42,174 nt of DNA from Teratosphaeria epicoccoides (taxonomy: Eukaryota > Ascomycota > Dothideomycetes > Mycosphaerellales > Teratosphaeriaceae). Positions 20,019 through 30,842 of the stretch are shown piece by piece. The stretch is taken from positions 1 to 42,174 of the forward strand of contig JADDMT010000195.1 in NCBI GenBank assembly GCA_021401465.1. The letters are read 5' to 3'. A model generated the notes under the pieces. That model was given only the letters and a program-made list of their open reading frames with translations. It was not told where the DNA came from and did not search any database. The position numbers and the translations under genes were made by a program. The stretch's first letter is position 1. Each line of letters begins with the position of its first letter.

Positions 20019-22124
20019 CTAAGCAAACTGACCAGCGAGACCCAAGAACAAAGCCTGCAAACCCAGCTGCAAAGTCCACATTCCGACTTTCTTGATCCTC
20101 CTTCTCTGTACTCTTTCATCGGTAATATCCCTTACAAACGCGTCGTAAGTCTCTCTCGACAGGTCATCCAGCAGTCCCGAGTCGAAAATCGTCCACGAGC
20201 CATCAAACTCGCTCTGACGTTTGACCACGCGACAGTTGACAGGGATAAATGACCGTCGGGAATTGATGTACGCAACGATCGGACGGACCAAAGCGTTGTT
20301 GACGTACGAGAGATCCTTTGTGAAGATCGGGACGGAAGCTCGGACGTCATTGAGCTGGATACGGATATCAAGGACCACGAAACGTTTGTTGGCTTCCGCG
20401 TCTGCGGTCTGTCTCTCCTGAGCCTGCTGTTGTGCGACTCCCTCGTCCGTATTGTCTGCTTGGTCATGCCTGATGACGTTGTCCTGCGGCTGCTTCTGGT
20501 TCTGAATGACTGTACTCTCCAGTCTGTCGTAAAAGTCCGACATCACCTTCGCGATACTACCATCTGCGTCATCGGGAATCATGACATCGGCAACAATATC
20601 TACGTTGCCTTCTGTGATCCAGCTGAAAGGTCCCGTGACACCCCTGTTGAGGTGATCAATGTTCAAGCTGTCTATTCGAAGTCGTGCATGCTTCTTCCAC
20701 CGGAAAGCATCCTCGTCTTCAACTGTATCTTCGAGATTTGCGCCAGTCATGCTGTGCACCTGTCGCGGATGGATGGCGAACAGAGAGTCATCGAAACTGC
20801 CGCTCATGTTGTTGGCGGACAGAAAGTCGTAGAACAGCCATTGTTTCCTCAGTCGAGGCAGCTCGCAATTATACACGCTCACACTGAACGGCCGGAAGCC
20901 ACGGGGTTGATGGACGGTAAGCAATACGTCTTCCATCTTGAAGTTGCCAATTTCAAAGTCACCAGTATTGTGAGTGTGACGATAGCTCTTGGGATCGGTC
21001 GGTGCGCCTTCGATCGGGTGGACGTGGGTCCTGTCGATCACGCCCCGCACACCTTTGATTTCGACGTCATGCAACAAGCCTTTCCCGTTGAACCACTTGG
21101 TGAAGGACAATGTCACATTCACTGTCTGAATCGTGACATCGAACTGGCTGTAATTCCCATCATCTCTAGAGTCTGCCTGGCTGTCCGTAACTTGTGTAGC
21201 TGCTTCCGCGGCTGCTGCCGCCGCTGTAATGGAGGAGCCTTTGCTGACGGATCGCGACTTCTTATTTGCCTGCCCAGGCCTCCGTGACACGAAGACATTG
21301 TTGAATGTGATAACGCCGTCTCTCCAGGTCGGCACGATCGCGTTCTCGAAGACGATCCTCAAACCCGAGCTCTTAGTCAGGTAGTTACCGACCCAGCCAG
21401 CCAAAGTCTCTTGCGCAAAAACAGTATTCAGCGTCCAGATCGCCAAGCTGACGAATGTGGTCGTCCCAAGCACAACCCAAAGTACATGACCCCAGAAGAT
21501 CCACGATAGGAAGGCGCCGATATCATCAATGTTGAATTGTCTCGAACTTCGTATCGAGAACCACTTGAAATGTATGCCCAGTCTGTGCCAGAAGCCTGTC
21601 GCTGCTGCTAGTAGTTCGTCCTTGGTGGGTCGATGAAAATGCGGCAGGCGATCATACAGCGTTTTGCTCCCACCACCTGCCACTTGCTTCGAGGCCTCGT
21701 CACGGACCCTGTGCACAGCTTCTTTAGCTGACGCTTTGATGCCATCATCGCTCTTGGATCGACGCTGCGTAATAATGAAGGCATTGCGACCGCTGTAGCC
21801 GCCTACGCGATGCGTGGTCGCGCCCTGGCACGTCCGTGGGTCATGCACGGCTCGGCGCAGCCCAAGTCGAGCTATCGCGGCCGACGGTCCCGTCCATCGC
21901 CCTGAGACATGGTGACATGCAACATTTCGTCCTGTCGCGCTGCTGGTGAAGGATCGCGCAAGCTGGACCTGCCCTGGCTGGTATGGAATGTGGGACTTCC
22001 GCGGCGTAGAGAGGACCCAAGATATGTGTGTCGTCGAGCTTGCAGGCGTCGCGGCCTGCGCTAATTGAGGCAAAAGAATATGTCGCGCTGCTCGTCCACC
22101 CACTTGCACAACATGGACGCTCAT
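20019..22124 (-). CDS. MDM31: Mitochondrial inner-membrane protein of the Mdm31/Mdm32 family
   Basis: This is an uninterrupted 701-residue frame. The first about 120 residues are rich in Arg, Ser and Ala and poor in acids, as in a mitochondrial presequence. A membrane segment follows at about 206-236 (IFWGHVLWVVLGTTTFVSLA), then the family-typical stretch with GLRIVFENAIVPTWRDG and ITFNNVFVSRRPG. A long soluble part contains VTLSFTKWFNGKGLLHDVEI and IKGVRGVIDRTHV. A second hydrophobic segment ends the protein (about 677-701). Yeast Mdm31 and Mdm32 lie in the inner membrane and are needed for mitochondrial shape, mtDNA nucleoid maintenance and lipid homeostasis. I am sure of the family but less so of Mdm31 rather than Mdm32. 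ATG 22124 is the first in frame and gives the presequence. Confidence 0.9.
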   Translation of the reverse strand: MSVHVVQVGGRAARHILLPQLAQAATPASSTTHISWVLSTPRKSHIPYQPGQVQLARSFTSSATGRNVACHHVSGRWTGPSAAIARLGLRRAVHDPRTCQGATTHRVGGYSGRNAFIITQRRSKSDDGIKASAKEAVHRVRDEASKQVAGGGSKTLYDRLPHFHRPTKDELLAAATGFWHRLGIHFKWFSIRSSRQFNIDDIGAFLSWIFWGHVLWVVLGTTTFVSLAIWTLNTVFAQETLAGWVGNYLTKSSGLRIVFENAIVPTWRDGVITFNNVFVSRRPGQANKKSRSVSKGSSITAAAAAAEAATQVTDSQADSRDDGNYSQFDVTIQTVNVTLSFTKWFNGKGLLHDVEIKGVRGVIDRTHVHPIEGAPTDPKSYRHTHNTGDFEIGNFKMEDVLLTVHQPRGFRPFSVSVYNCELPRLRKQWLFYDFLSANNMSGSFDDSLFAIHPRQVHSMTGANLEDTVEDEDAFRWKKHARLRIDSLNIDHLNRGVTGPFSWITEGNVDIVADVMIPDDADGSIAKVMSDFYDRLESTVIQNQKQPQDNVIRHDQADNTDEGVAQQQAQERQTADAEANKRFVVLDIRIQLNDVRASVPIFTKDLSYVNNALVRPIVAYINSRRSFIPVNCRVVKRQSEFDGSWTIFDSGLLDDLSRETYDAFVRDITDERVQRRRIKKVGMWTLQLGLQALFLGLAGQFA

Positions 22125-22454
22125 GTTAGGTCATTTTGGTCAGGATGCGTGATTAGTGCCTAAGTGCAGAAGGAAGGAGGAAGAAGGAACATCTGAATGA
22201 AAGAAGCAAGCTACCTAAAGTTCGATTTCGATGACGCACGGGCTTCCTCGGAGATAATCGATCTGGAACCCGCGCCGACCCTAGCCTGTTCCAGTGAGCA
22301 TGTGAAAAGAGCCTCGCTCTTGGAATCCACCAGGAAGCAGCATAGGGCGGTCAAGAAGGCACTTTTGCGTTCGTGCCCACGAGGACCAAGTCTTCCTCTC
22401 CGCTCTGCTTCTGTCGAGTCTGCGTTGGAAGTCTTGCTGGCAAGTCATGCCGTC
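22125..22454. other. Spacer between the Mdm31-like gene and a zinc-cluster relic
   Basis: This contains the promoter side of the Mdm31-like gene. On the minus strand it may also carry decayed sequence downstream of the zinc-cluster relic; a frame after its stop has Arg/Asp-rich, coiled-coil-like residues but soon ends. Confidence 0.4.
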
Positions 22455-22680
22455 CTACAGATCATACACGCATTTTGTGCCCCTTCCACGGCAGCGCTGA
22501 CAAGTCGGGTGAGTGCCATCGCACTGAGAAAGATCAGCTCGTGCACATACACGCAAAAATGTCCGGGATGTGTCGAGAGGAGTTGGCATCGAAGACGTGG
22601 ATACGAACCTCCTTCGCTTTAGCACGGCGACAATGTGTACCGGCATTTTTGGTCAAGGTCTTGCGCTGATCCATCCGCAT
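22455..22680 (-). pseudogene. Broken Zn2Cys6 zinc-cluster fragment
   Basis: Two exons flank an 85-bp intron (donor GTTCGT, acceptor TTTCTCAG): 22680-22609 and 22523-22455. The product begins MRMDQRKTLTKNAGTHCRRA and, after the junction, has CDGTHPTCQRCRGRGTKCVY, which is unmistakably the second half of a fungal Zn2Cys6 DNA-binding domain. Three faults mark it as non-functional. The first zinc-ligand Cys (two residues apart from the Cys in THC) reads Gly. The junction adds one residue between ligands two and three. A TAG stop follows two residues after the cluster. No downstream activation or fungal TF domain was found. It is the remnant of a regulator gene or a transposed fragment of one. Confidence 0.68.
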
Positions 22681-23553
22681 GAGTTGAGACACTTCTATGC
22701 GCGGTGCATTATCCATTCTTCCTCCACGCCGTGCTCGCACGCAGGAAACCTGGGTATAGCGGACGCCACGATAGCCTACCACCTGACGATTCGCTGAGCC
22801 AAGCGCTAGAACAGGACCTACGATGCAATCCTATTATTCAGTCACCAGCTCGCCATTTCCTTGGCCGACCGCCGCGGCAAGAGTCGCTGAGGTGTAGTTC
22901 TCAGCCGCTCGCGTCGCTTGAGGCTACATACCCTCTCATCTTGTGCTCGCCATACAGGAACCAGACAAACGAGAGCTGCTCAAAGGAGCTCATACCTGCA
23001 CCTCCTTCACAACATCAAGCTCTGCGATGATAGCCTGAGTCCGGACGTAGGTGTCTCGATAACAATGCTGAGATGTTTCGTTGATACACGCCTTGAAACT
23101 AATGTAACTCTCCGATGTCGACAGATGCAGGCCTGAAGATACAGGACGGATCTAGCATCGCCGGCTCCTCACTGGACCTTGTCAGTCTAGATGCCCATCA
23201 TCGCAAGAATGAAATACACTCTCAATAAGGTCATGGAGCTCATCATTCATCGGATACTAGTCATACACATTTCTCCAGATGGAGTGTCCAGCGCGTTCAG
23301 GTCTCAAATCTCCTCAGTGCATTATCACAGCGGACGTGCCCAAGCGCCTCAGTTCCTGGAAACTCCTTACTGTCTTCAAATGCGCAATTTGGCGCCCCTC
23401 CCAATTTGCCGATACTCGGCATGTGTAACCTTGTTCGTCGCGTCGTGTGAAGTGACCAAGGTTGTCCCCATCATTTCAGCGTTCATTCTTGAAAAATCGA
23501 CTCTTGAAGCGTCTGTCGGCCATGAACAAAACAACACCATAGGTGCGGGCTTG
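22681..23553. other. Intergenic region, nothing recognised
   Basis: Short frames only. The region lies upstream of the zinc-cluster relic and downstream of the conserved unknown gene, both on the minus strand. Confidence 0.45.
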
Positions 23554-24455
23554 CTAATCCCAAGACAGCTCACCCCTAAGCATCCTCTCTTGGTAAAGGT
23601 CAGGTCTCCTCTCTTCGCGGGCTGGAGGCATCTCTTTGATTGGAATGTCCATCAAAGCAACACTCTTTGCCCTTGCATGCGTTGGAGGCAGGCTTGTAGC
23701 CGTGCCGCCAATTGAAGACGTACGCTCAGCTCGATTACGAAGATTCTCGGTCCAGAAGTCGACTGACCCTATACAGAAAACAAACGATTAGCTTACAGAG
23801 CTTACGCTCAAAAACAGCGAGTGATCGTGGTGATGACTATTGGGGTTGACAGAAGCAGATGCGTTTCGTGCAGCGGTGACAAACCTCGACCCTTTTGCTC
23901 TGCTCGGGAAGAGATCGTCCCAGTCTGTGGTGATCTACTGCTAGTAGTCGAAGCAGGTGGTAATGTACCATTCTGCCCATTTGGTCCTCCGCCTCCGCCA
24001 TTTCCGCCGCCTCCATTCCTGACATCTCTCAACGCTCTGGCACCAAAGCTGATCCGCCTCGCGAACGGCGTTGTGGGAGTCGGTCCCGGAACAGACTCAC
24101 GTGTACCAGCATCATCCTCGATGGCTGACTCATCGATTGAGCCGCTATTGGCCGAGGCGATGCTGTCACGCCTGGCAACGCCGCGATAGGAACCAAAGGG
24201 CGATGTCGGGTTGGAGGAATTGGATAGCCCGAATGTTGTGAGGGAGAGTCTCCTTCTTTGAGCCTCGGCTGCAGCCTGTGTGATTGGTCCACCATACTGA
24301 TGCTGATGGGGCGGAGAATTGTTGCCGTCATTCATAGCTGACGTCGACTTGGACCGTCCGGAGCCGAAAAGGTCAGCAAAAGTCTGGCCCGCGAATGACG
24401 ACCGCCGGTTTTGCTCGGGCTGAGCAGAACCATTGGAAGTGGAGTCCTCAGACAT
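23554..24455 (-). CDS. Conserved fungal protein of unknown function (FAGQTFADLFG motif)
   Basis: Two exons, 24455-23885 and 23768-23554, are joined across a 116-bp intron with donor GTTTGT, branch-like GCTAATC and acceptor CTGTATAG, giving about 261 residues. Reading straight through exon 1 would end in an uncharacteristic tail at 23808, so I prefer the spliced form: exon 2 supplies DFWTENLRNRAERTSSIGG and a charged C-terminus ending ERMLRGELSWD. Exon 1 has RRSSFAGQTFADLFGSG near the N-terminus, then AEAQRRRLSLTTFGLS, SPFGSYRG and FARRISFGARALRDVR, then a Gly-rich linker. Such Ser/Arg motif series occur in a conserved group of small, largely disordered fungal proteins; many of the Ser sit in basic contexts suited to phosphorylation. 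No enzyme domain. ATG 24455 is preferred over 24488. The acceptor could alternatively lie 6 nt further on. Confidence 0.7.
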
Positions 24456-25713
24456 GATTGCTGTTCCTCGAGGCGTTGATGGAAACAAGAAGAGAGCAGA
24501 TGCGTCCGGGCGTGTAACGGGTTGAGGAAGTCGTTAAATGCCGTAAGCACAGGACCAGCAGCAGGTCACGTGAGGGCTCAGGCGTGTCCCGACAGCGTGG
24601 TCAAAGTGACAAGTCCGAACTCTTGCAGATGGTTGTACGAAGTATCAGGAGAGGGGCAAGCTCCTCAGCAGGGTGTTCGCGCGTTTGATGATGCTTACGT
24701 CACCTCAATGGTGTGAGATTGCTCGTGATTTCGCAGTTCGCGCGCTGCTGCCGTGGTGGTACGCGAGCTCAATAGTGGGGCTGCCGAGTCTAAGTGTGAG
24801 GGTAAGTGTGGAAGGGTGAAATGAAGAAGCGCAGAAGGAGCCATGAGCACGACGGCATGAGCCACGAAGGATCTTGCCGCGCTTTGTCCCAGATGAGAAA
24901 AGATGATTGCGGGGAACTCCACACTCACGGCCCGCTCTTTCTGGCCTGATGCATGTCCTTCGCTCCGTTGACGTGAAAGTTTGGAACACTGGTACCCGAC
25001 GTCCGGTTTCTCGTTGTATCAGCGAGCATAACTGGCCTGATATACAGTCGTTTCACCGACCTTATCGCCTCTTGGAGTTCAGCAGGGCAGCAGATCCGCA
25101 GAGCAGCAATACCAGAGCATGCTTGTTATCTATTGCTAGAAGCGGCTCCAAATGAGAGATGACCTGCTCAAGCCCCGTTCGCGTGCTTTGGTGACCGGAC
25201 CGGCGGCTTGCAGGGACAATCTCTCACCAAATTACCGCTTTGCTGGTGTTGCCGTGGTTGATGGTTGACCGATTGGTGCGATTGGCTGCCTGTGCTTTCG
25301 CAAAGTGCTTGACGCGGTTGCTTAATGTCCCACCGTGATTTTAACTTTCTATCAAACGGGGGCGGGCACATTCAGGAGCCCGTCAAGTGGACGCCTGCTC
25401 CATCGATTCTCGCCGGCTGCAAAAGATACAGACTGCTATGTCTCGTGCTACATGCAAGCTGCTGTCTGCAAGGCCATTCAACGACTGTGCGGCTATTGCA
25501 AATGTACGTCCAGGCCGGTCAACTCCAAAGGCCTTTAAACAGGCGTATGATCGCCATAGTCCGCAGCAGGACTTCCACATTCCGAGCGAGCTCCCTTTTC
25601 TGCCCACAGAGTGCAAGCTTTGGTGCATGGGCGTCGGTGACCCCTCCGCGGAGCTCCGATATTGCCTTGACGCGAGAGACAATGTCTGTTAGCGGCGGGA
25701 GCAGTCCGCCGTC
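24456..25713. other. 1.3-kb intergenic region, nothing recognised
   Basis: Contains the promoter of the conserved unknown gene and otherwise only short frames without signatures on either strand. Confidence 0.45.
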
Positions 25714-26101
25714 TCAGCGACGTATTCGCCATGGGACTGGTAGAACCACGAGCATTAGGTCCTGCGTTGCTGAGCGAAACTCCTTCTGTCCCTGAGAAAA
25801 TACATACCTCACACTGGTTTGCCAGGCCGCATAGATCTGCACTGTCATCCATGGTCGAAGTCTTACATAACAGTAAGTGCACCGCGTGGGCTACCACTCA
25901 CGTTCGTGTTGAGCGTGCCCCCTTCGTCTGGCTGGCATGCCTTGCCCGCCCCAAGCACAGAAGAGCTGGGAATCGCCAAGAGCGAGGCAATCAGCACAGT
26001 GAAATTTGCGAGCCGCGTGATCTGGCTATCTGTAAGAAGCCTTAAGGTGCAGATGGCCACGCTTCTCGATCTCTCAAGCCGACTGTTCTCTTCGAACCCA
26101 T
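25714..26101 (-). CDS. Doubtful small secreted protein, four exons
   Basis: A speculative model: exons 26101-26098, 26029-25902, 25861-25808 and 25761-25714, about 77 residues. It begins with ATG plus one base before an intron (weak donor GTTCGA, acceptor TTCTTACAG). The second exon gives MDSQITRLAN and a hydrophobic signal-like stretch (FTVLIASLLAIPSSSVLGAG) followed by KACQPDEGG. The third adds ADLCGLANQCE after a 40-bp intron with a strong GTGAGT donor. The last follows a GTATGT donor. The signal-like segment, three Cys and good internal donors suggest a real or recently real secreted protein. The tiny first exon, odd Cys number and short tail are weak points. It could be a decayed gene or chance. 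Confidence 0.28.
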
Positions 26102-27108
26102 TATGTGCAGAGGGCAGAGACGCGAGTTCTCCGTTGCCACCCGTCTGTGGAGTACAGCTTTCGAGGACTTACATATGACATTGTAAGAACTCATGCCATG
26201 TTTTAGCTTGCCTTGACAGCTTTTCCAGGCGCAAAAAGCGGTTTCGCGGAAAAAGCGGTTTCGGATGGCTTTGACCAATCTGGGCAGCAGGATCCGGCCT
26301 CACAGCGTCTTCATCCCAGTCCAGCATGGTCGCCTATTGGTCGGCCCTGTGAACCCACGTGCAAGGCGTTGCATGCACAAGGGTCTTCCCACGCCAGCTG
26401 CTGCTCCGAGACACTACTTGCTGCGGTGCCTCTGCTGGTCTCGTGTCTGCAGCACGACTCACATCACGATCGAGATCCTAAAGCTTTGTTGCAATATTCT
26501 AAGATTTCACCCCCTCCAATCTCGACATGCATCATCCCTTCGAGTCCGTCTGCACCCTAGCCCGAACAAAGATCCAACGCCCAGGATATGATCATGCCCG
26601 ATGCAGACTGCCTTCACCATTGGCGTCTCTCATCATTGACACAGCAGCATTCAGTGCGACAACGATACCGACAGTATGCAGGTCAGTGCCTGATGATTTT
26701 GTTCAACACGGATACTTCTCTGCCGGATGGCCTGATGGCGGGCTCTGAGGTCAATTACTAGTCAAGCGGTCTGTGGACTCTTGACGGACCAGTACAAGGC
26801 TTGTTGATCGGATGAGTGCCCTATCTAGACCGCCGCGTCGACAGGCACAGCAAAATGATTGATGCAGCACCGGGATTACCCATCAATTCAGTCAGTAATA
26901 GCTGGGCTGGCCACTGAGTGCACTACACTCTGGAAGCCTCACCACAGAAAACCGGTCCGTATCTTACGACTCGATTTGATAAACAATCATTATGCTGCGT
27001 ACCATCTGAACCCGGTCGCTTCCCGCCAAGGAAAATCCGGACGCCTGCATAGCCACAATCAGAGCTCCTGCCATGCAAAAGTCAAGAAAGTATCGTGGTC
27101 ATAGTACT
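26102..27108. other. 1-kb intergenic region
   Basis: No supported gene. A 14-bp direct repeat (AAAAAGCGGTTTCG) occurs at 26233-26246 and 26250-26263, a 17-bp period. The right end is the 3' flank of the monooxygenase gene. Confidence 0.45.
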
Positions 27109-28634
27109 CTACACTCCCCGAATCCATTCCATACCGCTTTTCAAGTCACCAAACCACGCCATCATAATATCCTGATAATAGAACGACCTCGGGCGCCAAG
27201 CACCTGTAGCACCGGCCTTAGGCAGCACATTCTTCGCCTTAGTAATATACGTGCTTGTCAACCTCAGCAGGGGTGCCTCTTCCATGTGCTCCTTCTCGTA
27301 CTGCGACCGTCTTGGCACGACCTCAACAACACGCTCCTTCTGCATCTGCTTCATCAAACGAATGATCATTTGCGCTGTTGCATCGGCACCCAGAGTCCAG
27401 GAGGCATCGACATAGCCAAAGACGTATGCGGCGTTGGGCAGGTCCTCGATCATCACTCCCTTCCAGATGAACTTCTCGCCGACATTGTATGGCCTGTCAT
27501 CGACAGAGAACTGCACGCCGCCCGCGAAACGGAGCTTGAGGCCAGTCGCCGTCACGATGATATCTGGGTGAAGTTCTTCGCCATTGGTGAGCTTAATCGT
27601 ATCGGCGCTGACGTTGTCGATGTGCCCGGTCGCGACATTGGCCTTGCCGCTGCGGAGCGCTTGGTAGAAGTCACTGTCCGGGCAGAAACACAGGCGTTGC
27701 TCGAAAGGGTTGTAAGTCGGGTTGAAGTGTGGGTCTGGACTGATATCCGGGCCAAGCTCCTTGTTCATCGCTTTGCTGACAGCTTTCCTGGCAGCTTTCG
27801 GGAAGTACAAGCAGAAGCGAGTGAAGAGGAAGGGCACGATAAGCCACTTCCATCGGATGAGCTTGTGCTCAAGAGGCTTGCTCCACCAGGTCAATGTCCG
27901 GATCAGGGCCTCCAGCTTGTCCTGCTTTGGCATCGACAACACATAGCTGGGCGATCGCTGAAGTATTGTGGTTTGTTTGGCCTTGTCGGCCACGTTGGGA
28001 AGAAGTGTAATGGCGGTGGCTCCCGAGCCAATGATAACGACGTTCTTGTCGGTGTAGTCCAGGTCCTCCGGCCAAAATTGCGGGTGGACCACCTGACCTT
28101 TGAAGGCGTCGATTCCGGGAATGGATGCCTTGAGCGGCTCTTTGTAGTCGTAGTAGCCGGTACACAACAGCATCCATCGAGTACGGATCGTCTTTTGCTC
28201 GCTGCCGTTCGCAGTGACGTCGATAGTCCACGTCTTTGAATCGGACGAGAAGTTCGCGCCATTCACAGCGTGGTTATATCTAATCTTCTTGTCAATGCCG
28301 TACATCGCTGCAGACTCTTTCATGTAGCTAAGGATCTTGGGACCTTCCGCGATAGGGCTCTGCGACTCCCATGGTCGCCAGGGGAAGCCGAAGGTGTAGA
28401 GGTCCTGCAGGGGTCAGCTGGGAAAACGAAGTAAGAGTGGTGGAGATGACAGACCGAGTCTGAGCGAATACCTGGGTATTTGAAGAGGGACCAGGTGCCG
28501 CCCATCTCCTCCCTGGCTTCCAGAACACAGTAGCTGAGATTTGGAACTCGCTCTTGAAGACGGTACGCGAAGTTGATACCGCTGATACCGGCACCGACAA
28601 CGACGACGTCGTAATCCAGCTTCGCGTCTGCCAT
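27109..28634 (-). CDS. Flavin-containing monooxygenase, Baeyer-Villiger type
   Basis: Two exons, 28634-28455 and 28404-27109, flank a 50-bp intron (donor GTCTGT, acceptor CTGCAG, phase 0) and give 491 residues. Residues 8-19 hold the FAD Rossmann motif (DVVVVGAGISG), followed by the acidic end of the second strand (VLEAREEMGGTWS). The Baeyer-Villiger fingerprint FxGxxxHxxxWP is present exactly (FKGQVVHPQFWP, 161-172). The NADPH-binding Rossmann motif follows (NVVIIGSGAT, 181-190) and a TATGL motif lies further on. The family oxidises ketones to esters or N/S groups using NADPH and O2. The substrate cannot be told, and the hydrophobic stretch around 230-260 (LIVPFLFTRFCLYFP) may be a membrane contact. 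All key motifs are intact, unlike the next gene. Many such fungal enzymes serve secondary or xenobiotic metabolism, but no cluster is visible. Confidence 0.93.
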
Positions 28635-29525
28635 AGTCGCAATTATGAGGGACGTACTACAGTTCAACACGACAATTGCACAGATATGAAATGAAAAGAC
28701 GCGGAGGCGGAAGCAGTGGCTTTCATATCAGCAACCCAGAGACTATGATGTCCGAGCACCGAGGCTGGAACGCGACGTTGGACAAACCGCTCTGTCGTAG
28801 CAGCCCACACCCACAGGGCTCCACCACGAAGCCAGCCTCGGCAAAGCTGGCTGCCATTTTTGTCTCGCACAATCAGTCCTTCTGCAAGTTCCGCCTCTGG
28901 ACGCAAAAGATCGGCGCCTGCAAGACCGTATTAGGAGGTGCCTCGGTCCGTCGAATTGAGTAGGCAAGTCGTCGATCATAGACTTCCCGACGGGAGCGAA
29001 CCACCGAATCAGAAATGTAGCTACCTGAAGGCGTTTCTCTTTTACGTACGTCATATGGGCACAGATATCATCAATGCGTGCCCTTTCACTCATCTCACCA
29101 TTGCCCCGTCGGCACTTGCCGCGACCCGATACATCCTGAGCAGAGGACAATCGCTACTAGTAGTCCAAACATACAAGTTCCAGACTAAGCAAGCTTCACC
29201 GGTCAGCAGCATTACTGTAAGCAGTATTGCGGTCACGACAAGGTGGACTAGTAATACAGGAGATGAATGGCTTGATAGAGCTTCAGGCCTTGCGTCAGCT
29301 CCATTCACACCATGCAGTAGCCTGTCACTGTATTCGTCGATCAATCCATGGACGGATTGGCACGTCGACCTTTGGCGACACAATCTTCCTCCCGGTGGAC
29401 AACTCAGATGATCGCTTGTCCACGAGATGGTCCTGCATTGATTTTTAGACCATTGAACCGATTAATTTCTTCAAGGTGGATACCTTGAATCGGTGGGTCG
29501 ATTGATGGCAGGAAACATCATCACC
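28635..29525. other. Region between the monooxygenase and the GH76 relic
   Basis: Promoter side of the monooxygenase and 3' flank of the GH76 pseudogene. A minus-strand frame at 29383-29090 has a hydrophobic stretch but no other sign of coding. Confidence 0.45.
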
Positions 29526-30842
29526 CTAGGTCGATAAGGTCCAAATGTCTGTATCCACGGCACTGCTCTATGTCGAAGCGTTCGAAGGCAGCGTATTGCC
29601 ACCACTCCAAATCAAATTCAACTTCGATCCATCGTTGTCGTATGCCCAGAGACTGACCGCAATGTCATCCAGGAACGTCTGATATCTCGACTCCTATTGC
29701 AACGACCGATCATGGTAACTCAGCGTCTTATGACGTGGATCTACTGGTTGGTCTTACCGGCGCGTACTGCTGCAAGATCTGCAGGTTCCTAGCAAAGACG
29801 CCCTTGAATTGCGATCCGTCCGCGCCACAGTTCGGCTCACAGGCGTCATGCAATATGCCGTCGGGAGCGAGAGTAGTGATAGCGGCGTCACCTATTTGCT
29901 TCGCGGTGGTAATGTAGGAGTTGTCCTTCGTGGCTCTAGCACGCTCGGTCAGGCCGCCCAGGATGTCGCCTTGGTTGTAGGGCTAGACGGTTTGACCTGT
30001 GACCGTCAGCTTTTATACTTCGCATCCCACGGCAGATGAACTGACCGTTGTTCTTGCAGGTCGAGTCGTCTAATCCATCATTGATGGTGTGTTGACAATT
30101 GATCAGGCCGCTATTCAATGAACCAAGCCTACTCCTCCTTCGCCCAAGTAAGGTAATCCGATGGCTTGACGGCATCTCGATTGGCAAGATGTGCGGCTAC
30201 GTTCAAGAAAGCTCATTCGCAATACTGTTCACGTAGGTGTGGGCTTTGTTCCACCACACGCCACCGCAAGGCGTGGTACTATAAGAAGCCTTGATATCCT
30301 CGAAGATACTCTCAGCTGTGGATAGGTACACTGAGTTGCCGCTCACGTCGTAGGCATCAATCCACGCAAGCGCCCACCAACCTTCATCGTAGTAGTTGTT
30401 CAGGAAACCATTTGTGATGATTACTGGAGGTATCGCGAAACCAACCGGAAACGACAGCGGTCCGTCCACGTAGTAAGACTCAGGCAGAAAGAGAGGCGGC
30501 AAGACGACCTTGCTCGTCTGCAGGTTGTACTGTTGTGCCCGTTCCCATGTATTGGCATAGACAAGCATAGCTTTCGCCTTGACCGTCGTATCTATCATAG
30601 CCAAATTCGAGATGAAAGTGAGACAATTGGCGCTGTTCCACCAACCTAAGTTGACGTCAACTGTATGCTGACTTGCGGGTAAGGGAGAAAATACCGGTAG
30701 ATGGGATCCAGAGTCTTATAGATTGGTTGTACCATGTTTGCAACACACTATAAGCGGACTCGGCATTGGCGACAGTGACTGCTGCCTGTGCAAATAAAGC
30801 CTTGCTTGAGAGTGCGAGCAGCGCAAATGCACGTCCGCGCAT
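29526..30842 (-). pseudogene. GH76 alpha-1,6-mannanase-like pseudogene (Dfg5/Dcw1 fold), RIP-damaged
   Basis: The start ATG at 30842 opens a signal peptide (MRGRAFALLALSSKALFAQA) and SAYSVLQTWYNQ. Intron 1 (30694-30646) restores the GH76 motif GWWNSANCLTFISNLAMID. Further family motifs are NNYYDEGWWALAWIDAYD, TTPCGGVWWNKAHTYVN, INDGLDDSTCKNNGQ, YNQGDILGGLTE, ADGSQFKGVFARNL and TFLDD...SLW. GH76 enzymes act on fungal mannan or cross-link wall proteins. The gene is dead. There is a frameshift near 30201-30214 and a second near 30115. In-frame TAG stops lie at 30130-30128 and 29985-29983, where the family has Trp, and at 29570-29568, where Gln is expected. The catalytic Asp-Asp pair in YYDDEGWW reads as a single Asp. 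A further intron (GTCAGT...CACAG) lies near 30050-30005 and another near 29755-29690. Confidence 0.85.

Noticed and set aside
27073..28239. A 388-residue plus-strand frame
   Set aside because: It is antisense to the monooxygenase gene.
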